Of a stretch of 64,000 bases of DNA, positions 35,076 to 44,865 are shown one piece after another (positions within the stretch are counted from its first letter, which is position 1; every line of letters begins with the position of its first letter). The notes under the pieces are model-generated. The model saw only the letters and a list, made by a program, of their open reading frames with translations. It had not been told where the DNA came from and searched no databases. This DNA comes from Rhodocollybia butyracea. Taxonomy: Eukaryota > Basidiomycota > Agaricomycetes > Agaricales > Omphalotaceae. Position numbers and translations under genes: made by a program. The stretch is taken from assembly GCA_015501585.1 (NCBI GenBank), contig JADNRY010000029.1, positions 248,001-312,000 of the forward strand, in the 5' to 3' direction.

Positions 35076-36590
35076 CCATCGGTATTTGTGGCAGTTTCAA
35101 TTTGCAAATGTGACTATGAGTGCAATGAGTATTGTTGAATCTGATTCAATCCTAGTCTATCCTAGTATCATGGCAAACTTCGAACGGACATGTGATGCGG
35201 CGTCTTGTTCCACTGCAGTCATGCTATCAAAGTACTTACTTCATCAGCAAGTTGGAAGACGTATGAGGTGTATGGGCTGCATGGGAATAAATAAATCCAT
35301 ACGCCCATACCTTCCCATGCATATTTTATCATATTTCTCCATACACCGTGAAAGTGTATGGAGGTATGGCCTGTTGGCAATGTATAGAACAAACTCAATT
35401 TTGTATATTACCTCGCTAGTAAGTAATTACAGTACAAAATTCAATACAACCTCAAGTAAAGCCTGATGCTTGATTGGAAGTAACGAAGTTGAAGTATCTC
35501 GGCTTGGTCTGCCACGTCGCGTGCTCTGTTCTGTGTTGGTGAGTAACTACAAATAGTATAACATGGAACTTGCAAGCAGTTCAAAATTACGTAGCCTTGC
35601 TTGTATCAACGCTGAAATTGAGCTGACGGGCAGTGAGCGCGAGCCTTGGGCAACAAAAATGAAAATTTCTCCCCAAGTCGATTCGATCTCCAAATCCTAT
35701 GGACCAAACTTCCACAAACTGTACAGTTCACGTGAGAGACTCACATGGTCACGTTCTATCTTTTTTCTTTATCAAAGTTCGGATACTTTGGATTATATCT
35801 CTTTTCTATGTTAATCTCACATTCAATGCTTGGGTCTATGCGGATGCTGCTATACTGTATGTTGCCAATACTTATTTTTACTATCACTTCTGACCAATAG
35901 TGCAGGAGGAATTCCCGGTTGATTCCCGGCCTTGCGACCTTTACACCAAAAATCCGCACACAGAACGTCAAAGCGTCAGATTCTTGAGGACCACTAGCAG
36001 GTGCATCCGCGTGAAGTCACACAATGGTACGATCTTTGCAGTTCTTTGCATATACTTTGAAACTAATCAGTGCCTGAAGCCATAACTCGAGAATCAAAGC
36101 CCATGAATGACCCGTGAACGACCCGCGGGAGAGCAAGAGTATAATGCACGGTCCTGGTCAACTTACCGCAAGGTTATCGCTGTGATTGGTGAACGAGGTA
36201 TGTTGCAATCTTGTGGTCTCTGTGACCAACCGAAACTTACGCCACTTGCAGGTGGAAATTTGACCGATTTTTGGCGTCCTTGCGAAGCAGTAGCAACAGG
36301 CTTTAGTGTAGTAATGTGTAGTACTACACAGTTATATCCACATGAAATACAGCATAATTATCCATTTTCCAATGAGCACTGATGTATAAATATGTATGGC
36401 TGGTATATGGTACAAGTATGGTACAAGCATGGGACATGTATGGGATGAGTATGGGATGAGTATGGAACTCTATGTACCCCCCTCTTTTCCATACCTGGTA
36501 TGGCAGTGTATGGGCTGCATGGTACCATACCTTCCATACACCTTCCAACTTGCTGATGTTCTAGTGTAGCTTACAGTTTTTCTTCCACAC
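35076..36590. other. intergenic, with a 1.3-kb TIR-bounded segment
   Basis: No recognisable gene. A 1.3-kb stretch bounded by inverted repeats (35242-36558) is listed separately. Runs of GTATGG/CCATAC motifs occur near both ends. Confidence 0.4.
35242..36558. repeat. terminal inverted repeats bounding about 1.3 kb
   Basis: CATCAGCAAGTTGGAAG at 35242 is repeated in inverse orientation as CTTCCAACTTGCTGATG ending at 36558 (first 17 bases perfect), with weaker similarity further in. No flanking duplication is clear and no transposase is encoded, so it is probably a non-autonomous DNA element. Confidence 0.6.
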
Positions 36591-37230
36591 TGTTAAGATC
36601 GTGCAAGACCGAAGGGAACCGATCGGTATCCGAAAGGTATGTATTGACGAAGTAGGTCTCGGACCGATATCGGAGATTGAAGAAGAAGTGGGATGTGCGG
36701 TATAGCTATTAGCTAGACCCTCGTCACGCCGAATAGTCCCGAGATGAAGTTCAGGAGACAAAGATAGATTCGGCCAATGTAACGGCCGACGAGTAAGACG
36801 AGAGAAGGATAGACTAGGGCGGAACTTAGTCGGACAGAAGGTCTGGTTTATCCAAGTTGATATTTAAACTGAGGACTACTGTACAAGGTTGTACTACTTA
36901 TATACTAAGAGTCCGGGGCTTCCGGATTGGTAGAAGACAATAGTCGGAAACGTATACGGAAGACCGAAGTAAGTAATACAATCATAAGACAATAATACTC
37001 AATAGATCGGAAAGGGAATATAATCGAAAGATAATAAGAGCCAATTAGAAAGTAATCTGAAAGGTCCGATGGCGGTACGTCATCGGACGAAGATAACAGA
37101 TAAGATAGGAAGATAATGAAAAGAGATAAGATGACGGAAATAGACGGGATGGAATTGGAATGATGCTGGGATGATAGTAGAGGTGATCCGGCAATGATCC
37201 GAGGGATGCCAATGCGGCATGGTCGTAACA
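36591..37230 (-). repeat. 3' LTR of the Gypsy element
   Basis: 640 bp, TG...CA ends, flanked outside by CACAC. In the + direction it lies about 240 bp before the ATG of the opposite-strand accessory gene, so it or the adjoining sequence may supply that gene's promoter (inference). Confidence 0.95.
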
Positions 37231-37244
37231 GTATCCCCCTCTTA
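37231..37244 (-). other. polypurine tract
   Basis: On the - strand AAGAGGGGGATAC directly abuts the 3' LTR; it is the likely primer for plus-strand DNA synthesis and fixes the orientation of the element. Confidence 0.75.
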
Positions 37245-37470
37245 GGCTTGAGCCTTCGAAAGCCTCTAAGTCCAGAGCCGAAGTCGGACCAATAGTATAT
37301 CGGCCGAGAGTCAGGGTCACCGTGATGTGAGAAAGTCTAGAAGATTCTAAGACGTCACCAAGATCTCCGCTTATTGTTCCTGTGATCCTATAGAGTCTAA
37401 GCGCCTGGGTATATAAGGTCGTGCCAAAATCCAAAATTTCCCTAAGTACCCCATCAATTTTCTTATTACC

Positions 37471-38519
37471 ATGACTTCTCGCTCCAACTCTCACGTATCC
37501 GACGGCTCTGACGAGGAATTCAGGAAGGCCGAGGAAGCAGCAGCGAAGCAAAAGCTTTACTCGAGAGGAAGGCGGCCGAATGGGCGGCGAAAAAGGAGAA
37601 GAAGCGACAGGAGGAGGCCGCAGTAGCGGAAGCCGAGCGGCTCCGTTTATTCGTCGAAGAGCAGCAGAGGGAGGCGGAAAGGGCAGCGGCCGAGCTGGCA
37701 GCGAGGGAAGCCAGCGAAAAGGCTGAGCGAGAGAGGAAAGCCAAGGAGAAGCGGGCGGCCGAGACTCTCCGGGCATATGAAATTGCCAAGTCGAAGGCAG
37801 CGTCGGCCGATGAAAAGGCGACCAAGGAGAGAGAGAAAAGGATGGCGGCTGCCTTGCGGCGTTAGCAGGAAGCGCAGAAGGAGAATGTCGCGGGGCCGAG
37901 TACCCCAAGTGGGTTAAAGAGGAAGAGAGCGGCGCCAAAGTCGGCCGCGAGGGTGAGTCCATTTGGGACTTGAAAGTTTTTTCTTTTCTAACCCATTGTA
38001 GGTCCCCGACTCAGGTCCCGAGGATGATCCTCCATCCCCGACAATGGCGACGACGACAATGACGAGGGCGACGACGAACCGGAGCCAAAGAAGCCGAAGA
38101 AGAGCGGGAAGAAGTGCGTTCGGTGCGAGGCAAAGGAGTTGGGTTGTACTCGGCGAGGCGGGAAGACCGAGGCTTGTTCTGAGTGCAACACTTCAAAGGT
38201 GAAGTGTTCGCTCATCGGCCAGGAAAGCCGGAGGAAGGAAGAAGAAAGCGAGGGCTTATCGGCGGAGGTGGCGGGATTGCGAGCGGAGGTCGCTCGGCTC
38301 TCGCACACGTTGGAGGAGCAGGTCGGAGGCCTGACGGCGGAACTGTCGGCCCGACGTTTCTTAGTTGGCACGCGCCGGGGTTTCCAGGAGGAGGGAAGGC
38401 CACTTCAGACTCCATCGAGGCCAAAACCCAAGTCGAAGGGAAAAGGGAAGGAGAAAGAAAAGGGAGAGAAGGATCCGGAGGAAGGCGGTGATGAAGATGG
38501 AGAGGGAGAGGAAGAGTAG
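37471..38519 (+). pseudogene. opposite-strand accessory gene: coiled-coil + Zn2Cys6-like protein, decayed
   Basis: A + strand gene between the 3' LTR and the end of pol, convergent with gag-pol. ATG 37471 (MTSRSNSHVSDGSDEEF). A long Ala/Glu/Lys/Arg coiled coil follows (EERK/AEWAAKKEKKRQEEA-type repeats). A 49-bp intron (37953-38001, GTGAGT...TTGTAG) joins SAAR to VPDSGPEDD. An acidic Asp/Glu run follows, then a six-cysteine cluster with spacing CX2CX6CX9CX2CX6C (CVRCEAKELGC ... CSECNTSKVKC), which fits a Zn2Cys6 binuclear cluster. A second coiled coil (GLSAEVAGLRAEVARLSHTL) and a Lys/Glu-rich tail end at TAG 38517-38519. Lesions: a one-base loss near 37554, an in-frame TAG at 37863-37865 (Gln codon changed), and another one-base loss near 38038. 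Function unknown; nucleic-acid binding is an inference from the cluster. Confidence 0.72.
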
Positions 38520-38877
38520 GTAGAGAGCCGTCGGCCGAAGCCTCGGCCTTCGTAATAATTTTTTGGACTTCGTAGTTTTTTGGATTTGTTTTATCGTATG
38601 GAAAGTTGTCGGCCCGTAAGGGCATAAAAGTAATTGTATATAATATAGAAAAGTTTTGTTTTTTAAACTTGAGTGAAATGTAAGGATTAAAGTGAGTTTA
38701 AATGCGGCCGAAGCCGGAATCGGAAAAGTCGGAATGACTTTGAAAAGAAAATGATAAGGAAAAGGGTGATCGCTCAATTTGCTATCACGGCAATCGAACC
38801 CCTCCGACGTCCATTGTTGGACGCTTGGAAAAGTGATGTAAAAATCAAAAAATATAAGTACGCACAAGGACTAAGTA
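38520..38877. other. non-coding spacer inside the Gypsy element
   Basis: Between the convergent ends of the accessory gene and the chromodomain remnant. AT-rich; long open frames on - have no domain. Confidence 0.4.
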
Positions 38878-39392
38878 GGTCCGGGTTTGCTCGGATACCG
38901 AAGATGGAATGCTGGAACTAGTTCATCGGCATGTAGCTCGTTGGCCGCAATCCAAGCAAACTCGTCATCGGTTCCTTTGTAACCAGCCCATCAGATGTAA
39001 TTGTAAGCGAACTCGGCAATAGCCAAGAGTTTAGCCCAATTGTCCTGCTGATAGGAACAGTAGATCCGAATGTATTGCTCCAGAGTCTGATTGACTCGTT
39101 CCGTCTGTCCATCAGCCTCCGGATGATAACCCGAAGTATAGTGGAGTATCATAGAGAGAGCTTCTCCAAGAGCTCGGAAAAATGCAGACACGAATTCGGA
39201 ACCTCGATCTGATGTAACGTGTGAGGGAACTCCGTGCTTAGAGAAAATATGCAAGACGAACAACTCGGCAAGTTGCTCGGAGGTGATAGTGTCGTAAGTA
39301 GGAATAAAAATGGCTTGCTTCGAAGCGCAATCCACAATAACCAAGATAGCGGTATAGCCATCCGAGTCCGGAAGTTGTTCAATGAAATCCAT
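38878..39392 (-). pseudogene. integrase core and chromodomain remnant
   Basis: From 39392 the - strand encodes an integrase core: first Asp in VIVDCASK, second Asp in TSDRGSEF, Glu in the HPEADGQTERVNQTLE block. At FAYN (about 39000) the sequence jumps straight to the C-terminal half of a chromodomain (WAGYKGTDDEFAWIAANELH, then ELVPAFHLRYPSKPGPT and a stop at 38878-38880). The rest of the integrase C-terminus and the front of the chromodomain have been deleted. A TGA at about 38996-38998, where Arg is expected before WAGY, interrupts the join. Confidence 0.85.
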
Positions 39393-39941
39393 AGAAATTG
39401 AATCCCAAGGTCGAGTCGGAACCGGAAGAGGTTTGAGTAGTCCGTATGGCCGATGTCGGCGAGACTTGTTTCAACCGCATACAGTGCAAGAAGAGACATA
39501 GTCCCTAACAAAGGTCCGAATCTTAGGCCAAGTGTATTGGCGTCGGATAGCCTCTAGGGTCCGATTTTGACCGAAATGACCAGAGAGAGGATGATCGTGA
39601 AAGTATTGTAAAACCTGAAGTCGCAGATCGGAATTGTCGGGCACAAATATCCGATCGTCTAATCGTAATAGACCATCAGAACCTAGTTTCCATCGGGAGG
39701 CGGTCGGAGCTTTTGCAAGCTCAAGACCTTGTACTGACTGAGGATCGAGCAAAAGGGAAGACCAAATGGACTGGTGAAGTGAGTTGATGTCCATAACTAC
39801 GGAAGCTCGGAGAGCCGGTCCTTCAAGGAAGGTAGCTTGGAGCGACGCGGTCAATTGCTCATTAGTAAAGATAGGTCTGAAGTTGTGTGGATTAACTTGC
39901 GCGTAGCCATTATCCCCTCTTTTGGGTAGACGTCCCAACAT
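39393..39941 (-). pseudogene. integrase N-terminal (zinc-binding) region
   Basis: Continues pol after a frameshift near 39912 (PKEG). It contains HHCC-type integrase N-terminus sequence: LQVLQYFHDHPLSGHFGQNRTLEAIRRQ region with FVRDYVSSCTVC. A TGA at 39471-39473 replaces an expected Arg codon just after SCTVCG, before the integrase core continues in the same frame. Confidence 0.85.
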
Positions 39942-42900
39942 CTAGTAATGGAGTCCGGTTTCTCACCGAGCTTTCCGGGTCGGAACCGAATGATCATGTT
40001 GAAAGTGTGAAGGTATTCGGACCACCAAACCTGTCGCCGAGTTAGTACTTTAGTAGTAGAGAAATACTCGAGGTTCTTGTGATCAGTTACAACATCGATC
40101 GGGTCTCCCGAACCCTCGAGGTAGTGCCGCCAGGCTTTAAAAGCCTCGAAAATGGCTAAGAGCTCCTTGTCGTGAGTATCATAGTTGAGCTCGGCGGCTT
40201 GGAAGGTCCGAGAGAGGAAAGCGATTGGATGGATTTCTCCATCTGAGAGTCGGATCGAGAGGATAGCCGCTAAGGCGTAGTTGGAAGCGTCAGTTTCCAT
40301 GATAAGTGGACAATTTGGTTCCCAATGTGTGAGAATGGGTGCATGTGTGAAGGCATACTTGAGTTTTTCGAAGGAATCCTGACATGCTGAAGACCACAGC
40401 CATGCCACACCCTTCCGGGTAAGACGAGTCATCGGTACGACGATGTCGCTATAATTATAAATAAAACGTCGGTAGAAGTTAGCGAAACCGAGAAAAGATT
40501 GGATGTCTTTGACTTTACGAGGAACCGGCCAGTCAACAATAGCTTTAACCTTATCTTCGGCCATGGTCAATCCTGCCGGAGAGAGAATGTAACCGAGATA
40601 TTCGACCGTATCGACCGACCAGAAGCACTTCGCAGGATTGAGAAAAAGGCCGTTTACATGGAGCCGCCGAAGGACTTCGCAGACGTGTTCCAAGTGCTGT
40701 TCTGGATTGTCGGAATAGATGAGGATGTTGTCCAGGTAAACTATGACGCAGACATCGAGCATGTCCGAGAATATGTTGTTGATGAACCTTTGAAAAGCCG
40801 TGGGAGCGTTAGTCAAACCGAAGGGCATAACTAACCATTCGTAGGAACCCCATCGGGTCCGAAAAGTAGTTTTCCATTCGTCGCCATTGGCAATTCGGAC
40901 GAGATGATAGGCGTGGGCCAGGTCGAGTTTGGTGTAGATTTTAGCTTTTTTCGGAGCATCCAAAAGATCCGAGATTAGAGGCAGCGGGTAGCGATCCTTC
41001 TTGGTAATCTTGTTCAATCCTCGGAAGTCCACACAAAGCCAAAGTTTACCGTCCTTCTTCGGTACGAAGAGGACCGGAGCACCATGCGGAGAGGAAGAGG
41101 GTCGAATGACACCGGTAGCGAGTTGCTTATCCAAGAAATTGCAAAGAGCCTGCTGCTCTGTTGGAGAGAGAGGGTAAAGGCGACCGAGCGGGGGCTCAGC
41201 ACCTTCCACCAGATCAATTTTAAGATCAAAAGAACGATGTTCAGGAAGAACCTCGGACGCGACTTCATTGAAAACGTCGGCGAAGTCAAGGTAGTCTGCA
41301 GGGATCGGAAGTGCCTCGGAAGAGGCACTCCTGGCCGAAGGACCAGATGCTGCATAGTGTGCCAATACTTCGGGGTCAATGACCCGGAGAAGCGTCGGTT
41401 CCCTACCTGAATCTTGACAAGCCTTATGGAAGGCGGCGGCGCCAACTAGTGCGATATCAACTTCAGGAGTCTCTAAACGCGAAGCCATTTGCGCAACCGA
41501 AGGGTAGGAATAGATTGGTTCGAAAGGAAACCTGTCTGATAGAGGACGAGGTTGGCGAGAGCGAGTTTGAGTCGGCGGTGAAGGTGCCGGCCAAATCGGA
41601 ATAGTAGGTAGTTTCGTGGAGGAAACCGGTGCTTTCGGTCCTAACGCGGATCCGAAAAGCGAAGACGTCTGAGCGGAAACAGGGTGCTTGGTGTTACGGA
41701 AAGTAATGGTTCTGGTGACCCAGTCAATCAACGGATTGTAGTGGGACAAGAAACTGTATCCTAAAACAGCTTTACAAGATGAGTCCAAAGAAGTGACATA
41801 AAATGCCAGAGGTAGCAGCTCGCCGGACGGAAACCGAACTTCCAAAGTTGCAACTTCGGAAATTAGTTTTGGAGAAAGAGAACCATCGAAGAGTCGGAGA
41901 TTGATTGGCGGAATCGAAGAGGTTGGAATAGAGTTTAAATTGACATAACGGGAATCAAGGAAACAATCGGTAGAACCGGAGTCTACGAGAGTAATAAACT
42001 TTAAAAGAGCGGAAGATTCATCGGAATCTTCGGGAAGAGGGAATTCAGTAGATAAAGAAATTGTAAGTGATCGTTCATAATCGGAAAGAGCGGACGCGTT
42101 GAGATAGACTTCCCCAGAGGCACGAACCTGATCAACGCAGCTCCCGTTTTGTACCGGGGTCCGGGAGCTGCGGACTATTTTTCCGAACCTGTAAGGTTTC
42201 GGTGCAGAGCTGACCAAAGATCCAGATTTGTTGAAACCGGAACCTGAAGGGCCCAATTTGTTGTTGTTGTTCCAAGGCTTTTTCGGTTGCTGTCTGGAGC
42301 CTTGGGAAGAGTTGTTAGGTTTGTTAAAACCGGAATTCTGTGAAGGATTATTTTGAGAGGAAGAGTTTGGAGAACCCTTTTTCGTCGGAGAGGAAGTTTT
42401 ACCGCCGGAGCCACCTCCGGAAGACCTTGCGACCTCTCTTTTACGTTCCTCTTCGCGCCGCCAGTGCCGATTATCAATCTCAAGCACTTTGGCGCGGTAT
42501 GCCAAAAAGGTTGCCGGTGTTGGACCATGAACCATCTCGTCCTTGATCCTAGTCGCCAAACCACGCTGATAAGCCCACTTAAGGGCGACGTCGTCCCATC
42601 CTGTCATTGCCGCCAAGGTATTGAATTGGGTGTTATACTTCCGAACCTGTTCATTCTCCTTCATCCGAATATTACCGAGTTTATCCTCGGCTTCACCCTG
42701 GGCGTCGAAAAGACCGAAATGGTCTTGAAGTTCCTTCACGAGTGCCGAAAAGGAGTTCATCCATGCCGGGGGGTTTATCGGGTTCGGATCCAGGATGTCC
42801 GGTACGAACCATTCCTGAGCGGATCCGCTAAGGAAGGAAAGAGCATACATGACCTTTTTCTGGTCAGTGAAGTATGATGGGCGGTCAATAAAGACTAAGG

Positions 42901-43069
42901 AAAGGGAAACAAGAAACTCCTTGAGTTTCCGAGGTTCAGAGCCGTCGAAAACATCGGGCTCCTTGACTTTGGCTTTGCCTTCCGATGGTTCGGTTGACTT
43001 GCCACCAAGGAGGGTCAACGCATTTGCGATGGAATCGATAGATCCTCCGAATTTGTCCATTAGTTCCAA
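39851..43069 (-). CDS. Gypsy gag-pol polyprotein (gag, protease, RT, RNase H)
   Basis: A long intact frame of about 1070 codons. The gag capsid region (retrotransposon gag type) includes EWFVPDILDP, DHFGLFDAQGEAEDKL and WAYQRGLATRIKDE. A Ser/Asn-rich stretch follows where a CCHC zinc knuckle is often found, but none is visible. Protease DSGST in FITLVDSGSTDCFLD. RT runs from LPEHRSFDLKIDL through LCVDFRGLNKIT and FGLTNAPTAFQRFIN; the catalytic box reads YLDN (YLDNILIYSD) rather than YLDD. RNase H begins METDASNYALAAIL and includes HDKELLAI and TDHKNLEYF. After RPGKLGEKPD the frame is lost near PKEG and integrase continues in another frame. Confidence 0.93.
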   Translation of the reverse strand: MELMDKFGGSIDSIANALTLLGGKSTEPSEGKAKVKEPDVFDGSEPRKLKEFLVSLSLVFIDRPSYFTDQKKVMYALSFLSGSAQEWFVPDILDPNPINPPAWMNSFSALVKELQDHFGLFDAQGEAEDKLGNIRMKENEQVRKYNTQFNTLAAMTGWDDVALKWAYQRGLATRIKDEMVHGPTPATFLAYRAKVLEIDNRHWRREEERKREVARSSGGGSGGKTSSPTKKGSPNSSSQNNPSQNSGFNKPNNSSQGSRQQPKKPWNNNNKLGPSGSGFNKSGSLVSSAPKPYRFGKIVRSSRTPVQNGSCVDQVRASGEVYLNASALSDYERSLTISLSTEFPLPEDSDESSALLKFITLVDSGSTDCFLDSRYVNLNSIPTSSIPPINLRLFDGSLSPKLISEVATLEVRFPSGELLPLAFYVTSLDSSCKAVLGYSFLSHYNPLIDWVTRTITFRNTKHPVSAQTSSLFGSALGPKAPVSSTKLPTIPIWPAPSPPTQTRSRQPRPLSDRFPFEPIYSYPSVAQMASRLETPEVDIALVGAAAFHKACQDSGREPTLLRVIDPEVLAHYAASGPSARSASSEALPIPADYLDFADVFNEVASEVLPEHRSFDLKIDLVEGAEPPLGRLYPLSPTEQQALCNFLDKQLATGVIRPSSSPHGAPVLFVPKKDGKLWLCVDFRGLNKITKKDRYPLPLISDLLDAPKKAKIYTKLDLAHAYHLVRIANGDEWKTTFRTRWGSYEWLVMPFGLTNAPTAFQRFINNIFSDMLDVCVIVYLDNILIYSDNPEQHLEHVCEVLRRLHVNGLFLNPAKCFWSVDTVEYLGYILSPAGLTMAEDKVKAIVDWPVPRKVKDIQSFLGFANFYRRFIYNYSDIVVPMTRLTRKGVAWLWSSACQDSFEKLKYAFTHAPILTHWEPNCPLIMETDASNYALAAILSIRLSDGEIHPIAFLSRTFQAAELNYDTHDKELLAIFEAFKAWRHYLEGSGDPIDVVTDHKNLEYFSTTKVLTRRQVWWSEYLHTFNMIIRFRPGKLGEKPDSITRCWDVYPKEGIMATRKLIHTTSDLSLLMSN

Positions 43070-43773
43070 TACTGCACCGGCATCAGGCTGGCTGTGAGCA
43101 TCGAGAAATCTACCTCCGCGGCGGGGACCGCCGGGGGACCACCACCACCACCATTACCTGGGGGAGGGGGCGGAGGAGGACCACCACCACCACCACCACC
43201 ATTACCTGGGTTGTCCGGAGATCCAGGGGGTCCAGGAGGATCAGGGGCAGCATCCCCATCATCATCATCAGGGTTGTTAGGAGGGTCATCGGGAGGATTG
43301 TCGGGAGGATTATCGTCCGGATTCTCACCTTCATCTGCAAATTCTCCTTCTCCTGTGTCCTCTGGTTGTTCGACAATCGTAGGCCGGTCGTCACCCGTAG
43401 TGGTACAAGATTGGTTCGAGAAGAGAGCTCCTTGGAGCTGTTCGGCAAAGGAAGGGGAAGGTGCCGAAGCAATCCTTCCGTGATGAGGAGTAAGGACTAG
43501 TGCAGTACCACTAGCACTGGGAATTTCCTTAATGTCGTATTGGTCGACATTGATGTTACCTAGAACTGCCTCAGTAGAGACAGAAGTGTTCGGAACAGCT
43601 GTTGCGGGTCCGAAGCCACCCGAGCCATGTCGGCGAGGGTTTCCGGCCGCAGAAATAGAATCATTGTAAGGCAAAAATGACTGAGCATTAGCCAGAAAGG
43701 GATTAGGAGTCTCGGTCAGCTGGATCCGAGTCTCAGAGACTGTCCAAATTCTAGGAGGTTTTCTTGGAGGCAT
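43060..43773 (-). CDS. Gypsy gag N-terminal / upstream ORF
   Basis: ATG 43771-43773 (MPPRKPPRIWTVSETRIQL), about 238 codons. The C-terminal half is low-complexity Pro/Gly/Asp. The stop TAA overlaps the ATG of the next frame (TAATG), so this may be a separate first ORF or the front of gag cut off by a one-base frameshift near 43070. No known domain. Confidence 0.65.
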   Translation of the reverse strand: MPPRKPPRIWTVSETRIQLTETPNPFLANAQSFLPYNDSISAAGNPRRHGSGGFGPATAVPNTSVSTEAVLGNINVDQYDIKEIPSASGTALVLTPHHGRIASAPSPSFAEQLQGALFSNQSCTTTGDDRPTIVEQPEDTGEGEFADEGENPDDNPPDNPPDDPPNNPDDDDGDAAPDPPGPPGSPDNPGNGGGGGGGPPPPPPPGNGGGGGPPAVPAAEVDFSMLTASLMPVQYWN

Positions 43774-43835
43774 TTGTTTTAAAAAAAAAACAGTTTTGTC
43801 AGATACGGCGTTAACGAGTACAAGTTTAAATATAC

Positions 43836-44475
43836 TGTTAAGATCGTGCAAGACCGAAGGGAACCGATTGGTATCCAAAAGGTATGTATTGACGAAGTAG
43901 GTCTCGGACCGATATTGGAGATCGAAGAAGAAGTGGGATGTGCGGTATAGCTATTAGCTAGACCCTCGTCACGCCGAATAGTCCCGAGATGAAGTTCAGG
44001 AGACAAAGATAGATTCGGCCAATGTAACGGCCGACGAGTAAGACGAGAGAAGGATAGACTAGGGCGGAACTTAGTCGGACAGAAGGTCTGGTTTATCCAA
44101 GTTGATATTTAAACTGAGGACTACTGTACAAGGTTGTACTACTTATATACTAAGAGTCCGGGGCTTCCGGATTGGTAGAAGACAATAGTCGGAAACGTAT
44201 ACGGAAGACCGAAGTAAGTAATACAATCATAAGACAATAATACTCAATAGATCGGAAAGGGAATATAATCGAAAGATAATAAGAGCCAATTAGAAAGTAA
44301 TCTGAAAGGTCCGATGGCGGTACGTCATCGGACGAAGATAACAGATAAGATAGGAAGATAACAAAAAGAGATAAGATGACGGAAATAGACGGGATGGAAT
44401 CGGAATGATGCTGGGATGATAGTAGAGGTGATCCGGCAATGATCCGAGGGATGCCGATGCGGCATGGTCGTAACA
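43836..44475 (-). repeat. 5' LTR of the Gypsy element
   Basis: 640 bp, the partner of 36591-37230, followed by CACAC (44476-44480). No standard TGG-type primer-binding site complementary to a tRNA 3' end is obvious just inside it (43800-43835). Confidence 0.95.
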
Positions 44476-44730
44476 CACACCCACCCATCCAAATGTGGTG
44501 CTCGGAGCTCATATCCTGGCAGAATAACTGTGGTTGAACCACACTACCAGATCAATATTGCATCTTAGTGATCAATGCAGTCTGCTTGGCAGTCTGAGTA
44601 TGGCAGGACCGACAGTGGACCTCCTTAGTTGCTGGGACCAAAAGCCCGTGGCCTATTCCCATACTTGCAGAGAATATTACAGATGTATTATTCTATGCAT
44701 AGTTATGAGTCCTGAATTACGAGTCCTGAA

Positions 44731-44865
44731 TGTAATGAAGGCTCGTCCTTATGGCCAGTTTCGCATGGGAATTTTGTCCCAATTGGGTTGATTTTGTCCA
44801 AATTTGGGAGAATTGTTTCACTATATTTAGAAATGTCAAAGCGTTTGACATGTGACTTTCTGATG
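44731..44865. repeat. dispersed repeat R1, copy 1
   Basis: About 135 bp similar to 47874-48007; both begin TGTAATGAAGGCTC and end GTGACTTTCTGATG. Confidence 0.8.

Larger units (their letters stand above)
36591..44475 (-). mobile_element. Ty3/Gypsy (chromovirus-type) LTR retrotransposon, complete but decayed
   Basis: Two 640-bp LTRs (36591-37230 and 43836-44475) begin TGTTAAGATCG and end GGTCGTAACA. The element is flanked by a perfect CACAC duplication (36586-36590 and 44476-44480). The LTRs differ by about eight bases by eye, mostly transitions, so insertion is fairly recent. gag-pol lies on the - strand in the order gag, protease, RT, RNase H, integrase, chromodomain remnant. A purine tract lies just inside the left LTR, as expected for the 3' LTR of a - strand element. 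Several lesions make it non-autonomous. An extra gene (37471-38519) lies on the opposite strand. Confidence 0.96.

Noticed and set aside
37045..37962. 305-codon open frame on the - strand over the 3' LTR and accessory gene
   Set aside because: It is the antisense of the coiled-coil coding sequence and LTR, has biased Pro/Ser composition and no domain; the + strand has an ATG, an intron and a cysteine cluster.
38780..38835. tRNA-like stretch (GGGGTTCGATTGCC on the - strand)
   Set aside because: Resembles a B box, but no acceptor stem, anticodon arm or A box could be fitted.
38361..38867. 168-codon frame on the - strand in the Gypsy element
   Set aside because: Mostly antisense of the Lys/Glu-rich tail of the accessory gene; no domain.
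43094..43483. Gly/Pro-rich frame on the + strand
   Set aside because: Antisense shadow of the low-complexity gag N-terminus.
43800..43835. primer-binding site inside the 5' LTR
   Set aside because: No TGG-starting match to a tRNA 3' end is visible; self-priming is possible but cannot be shown here.
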